NCBI GenBank assembly: GCA_024640385.1
Contig: JAHEFC010000113.1
Span: 1-7,215, forward strand
Direction: 5' to 3'
From: Sphingobacteriales bacterium
Lineage (GTDB): Bacteria > Bacteroidota > Bacteroidia > Chitinophagales > Chitinophagaceae
Length of the DNA stretch: 7,215 nucleotides
Each line of letters begins with the position of its first letter. Position 1 is the stretch's first letter. Shown piece by piece: positions 6,918-7,215 of the stretch. Both the position numbers and the translations under genes were made by a program. The notes beneath the pieces were generated by a model. The model searched no databases and was not told the origin of the DNA. It worked only from the letters and a program-made list of their open reading frames with translations.

Positions 6918-7215
6918 ATGGAGTCCAGATACAAGGAATACGGTCAGTTGAATCTGCCAGCGTTTGAAAAAGAGGTGTTGGCGGCCTGGGAGAAGAACAG
7001 GGCATTCGAAGCCAGCGTTGAACTGCGCGAAGGTGCCGATCCCTTTGTTTTTTATGAAGGTCCGCCCAGTGCCAATGGTATGCCCGGTATTCACCACGTG
7101 ATCTCCCGAACGTTAAAAGACCTGGTCTGCCGCTACAAGACCATGCAGGGTTTCCAGGTCAAAAGGAAAGGAGGCTGGGATACCCACGGTCTGCCCATCG
7201 AATTGGGCGTTGAGA
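6918..7215 (+). CDS. ileS: Isoleucyl-tRNA synthetase, N-terminal part (runs off window)
   Basis: Class I aminoacyl-tRNA synthetase that charges tRNA-Ile in the cytoplasm. The first 99 codons are present, out of roughly a thousand or more for the family. The N-terminus [20 protein letters not shown] leads into the Rossmann catalytic fold: [10 protein letters not shown] (45-54), the HIGH-region motif as GIHH (57-60), then [13 protein letters not shown] and WDTHGLPIE (87-95). GPPSANG with WDTHGLPIE identifies IleRS rather than ValRS or LeuRS. GIHH replaces the first His of the textbook HIGH; I recall this as normal for Bacteroidota IleRS. The arrangement resembles the eukaryote-like type 2 enzymes, which tend to be less mupirocin-sensitive, but the distinguishing parts lie outside the window. 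ATG 6918 is chosen because it fits the family N-terminus and sits directly after a good promoter. Confidence 0.97.
   Translation, partial: MESRYKEYGQLNLPAFEKEVLAAWEKNRAFEASVELREGADPFVFYEGPPSANGMPGIHHVISRTLKDLVCRYKTMQGFQVKRKGGWDTHGLPIELGVE

Overview
The window looks like a chromosomal segment of a Bacteroidota bacterium, most probably Chitinophagaceae or a close relative. The evidence is a short-type GyrB (659 aa, without the C-terminal insert of enterobacterial GyrB), an isoleucyl-tRNA synthetase whose HIGH motif reads GIHH, A-rich leaders in place of strong Shine-Dalgarno sites, promoter boxes of the TAnnTTTG type, and intergenic tandem repeats of a style I associate with this group. The family placement comes from memory and was not searched.

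Layout. The left third runs on the minus strand: gyrB (534-2513), a 68-residue protein 21 bp behind it (306-512), a hairpin terminator (252-283), then the N-terminal part of a lipoprotein that leaves the window at base 1. Bases 2514-2795 separate gyrB from a divergent AraC-family regulator and are filled with repeats: a long inverted repeat built of 7-bp ATTCCGG units, then a 4.5-unit array of the octamer CAATTAGC ending about 20 bp before the araC start. The regulator (2796-3737, plus strand) is followed by a purine/pyrimidine-skewed repeat and a FecA-like TonB-dependent outer-membrane receptor (3899-6136, plus strand) with a clear terminator.

The right part (6217-6917) has no convincing gene. 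It holds a second, larger minisatellite of CCGCGTCT-like units (6252-6386), a strong terminator-like hairpin pointing to the minus strand (6390-6421), and about 450 bp of AT-rich DNA with weakly supported minus-strand reading frames. A good Bacteroidota promoter (6868-6897) then drives ileS, whose first 99 codons are present.

Function. gyrB and ileS are housekeeping genes. Between them sits a compact iron-uptake-like pair: a PchR-type AraC regulator with an unusual cysteine cluster, and a FecA-like receptor with no N-terminal signalling domain and no sigma/anti-sigma partner in view. The simplest reading is that the regulator controls the receptor. The least explained parts are the cysteine cluster, the two related minisatellites on either side of the receptor gene, and the minus-strand terminator that has no recognised gene.
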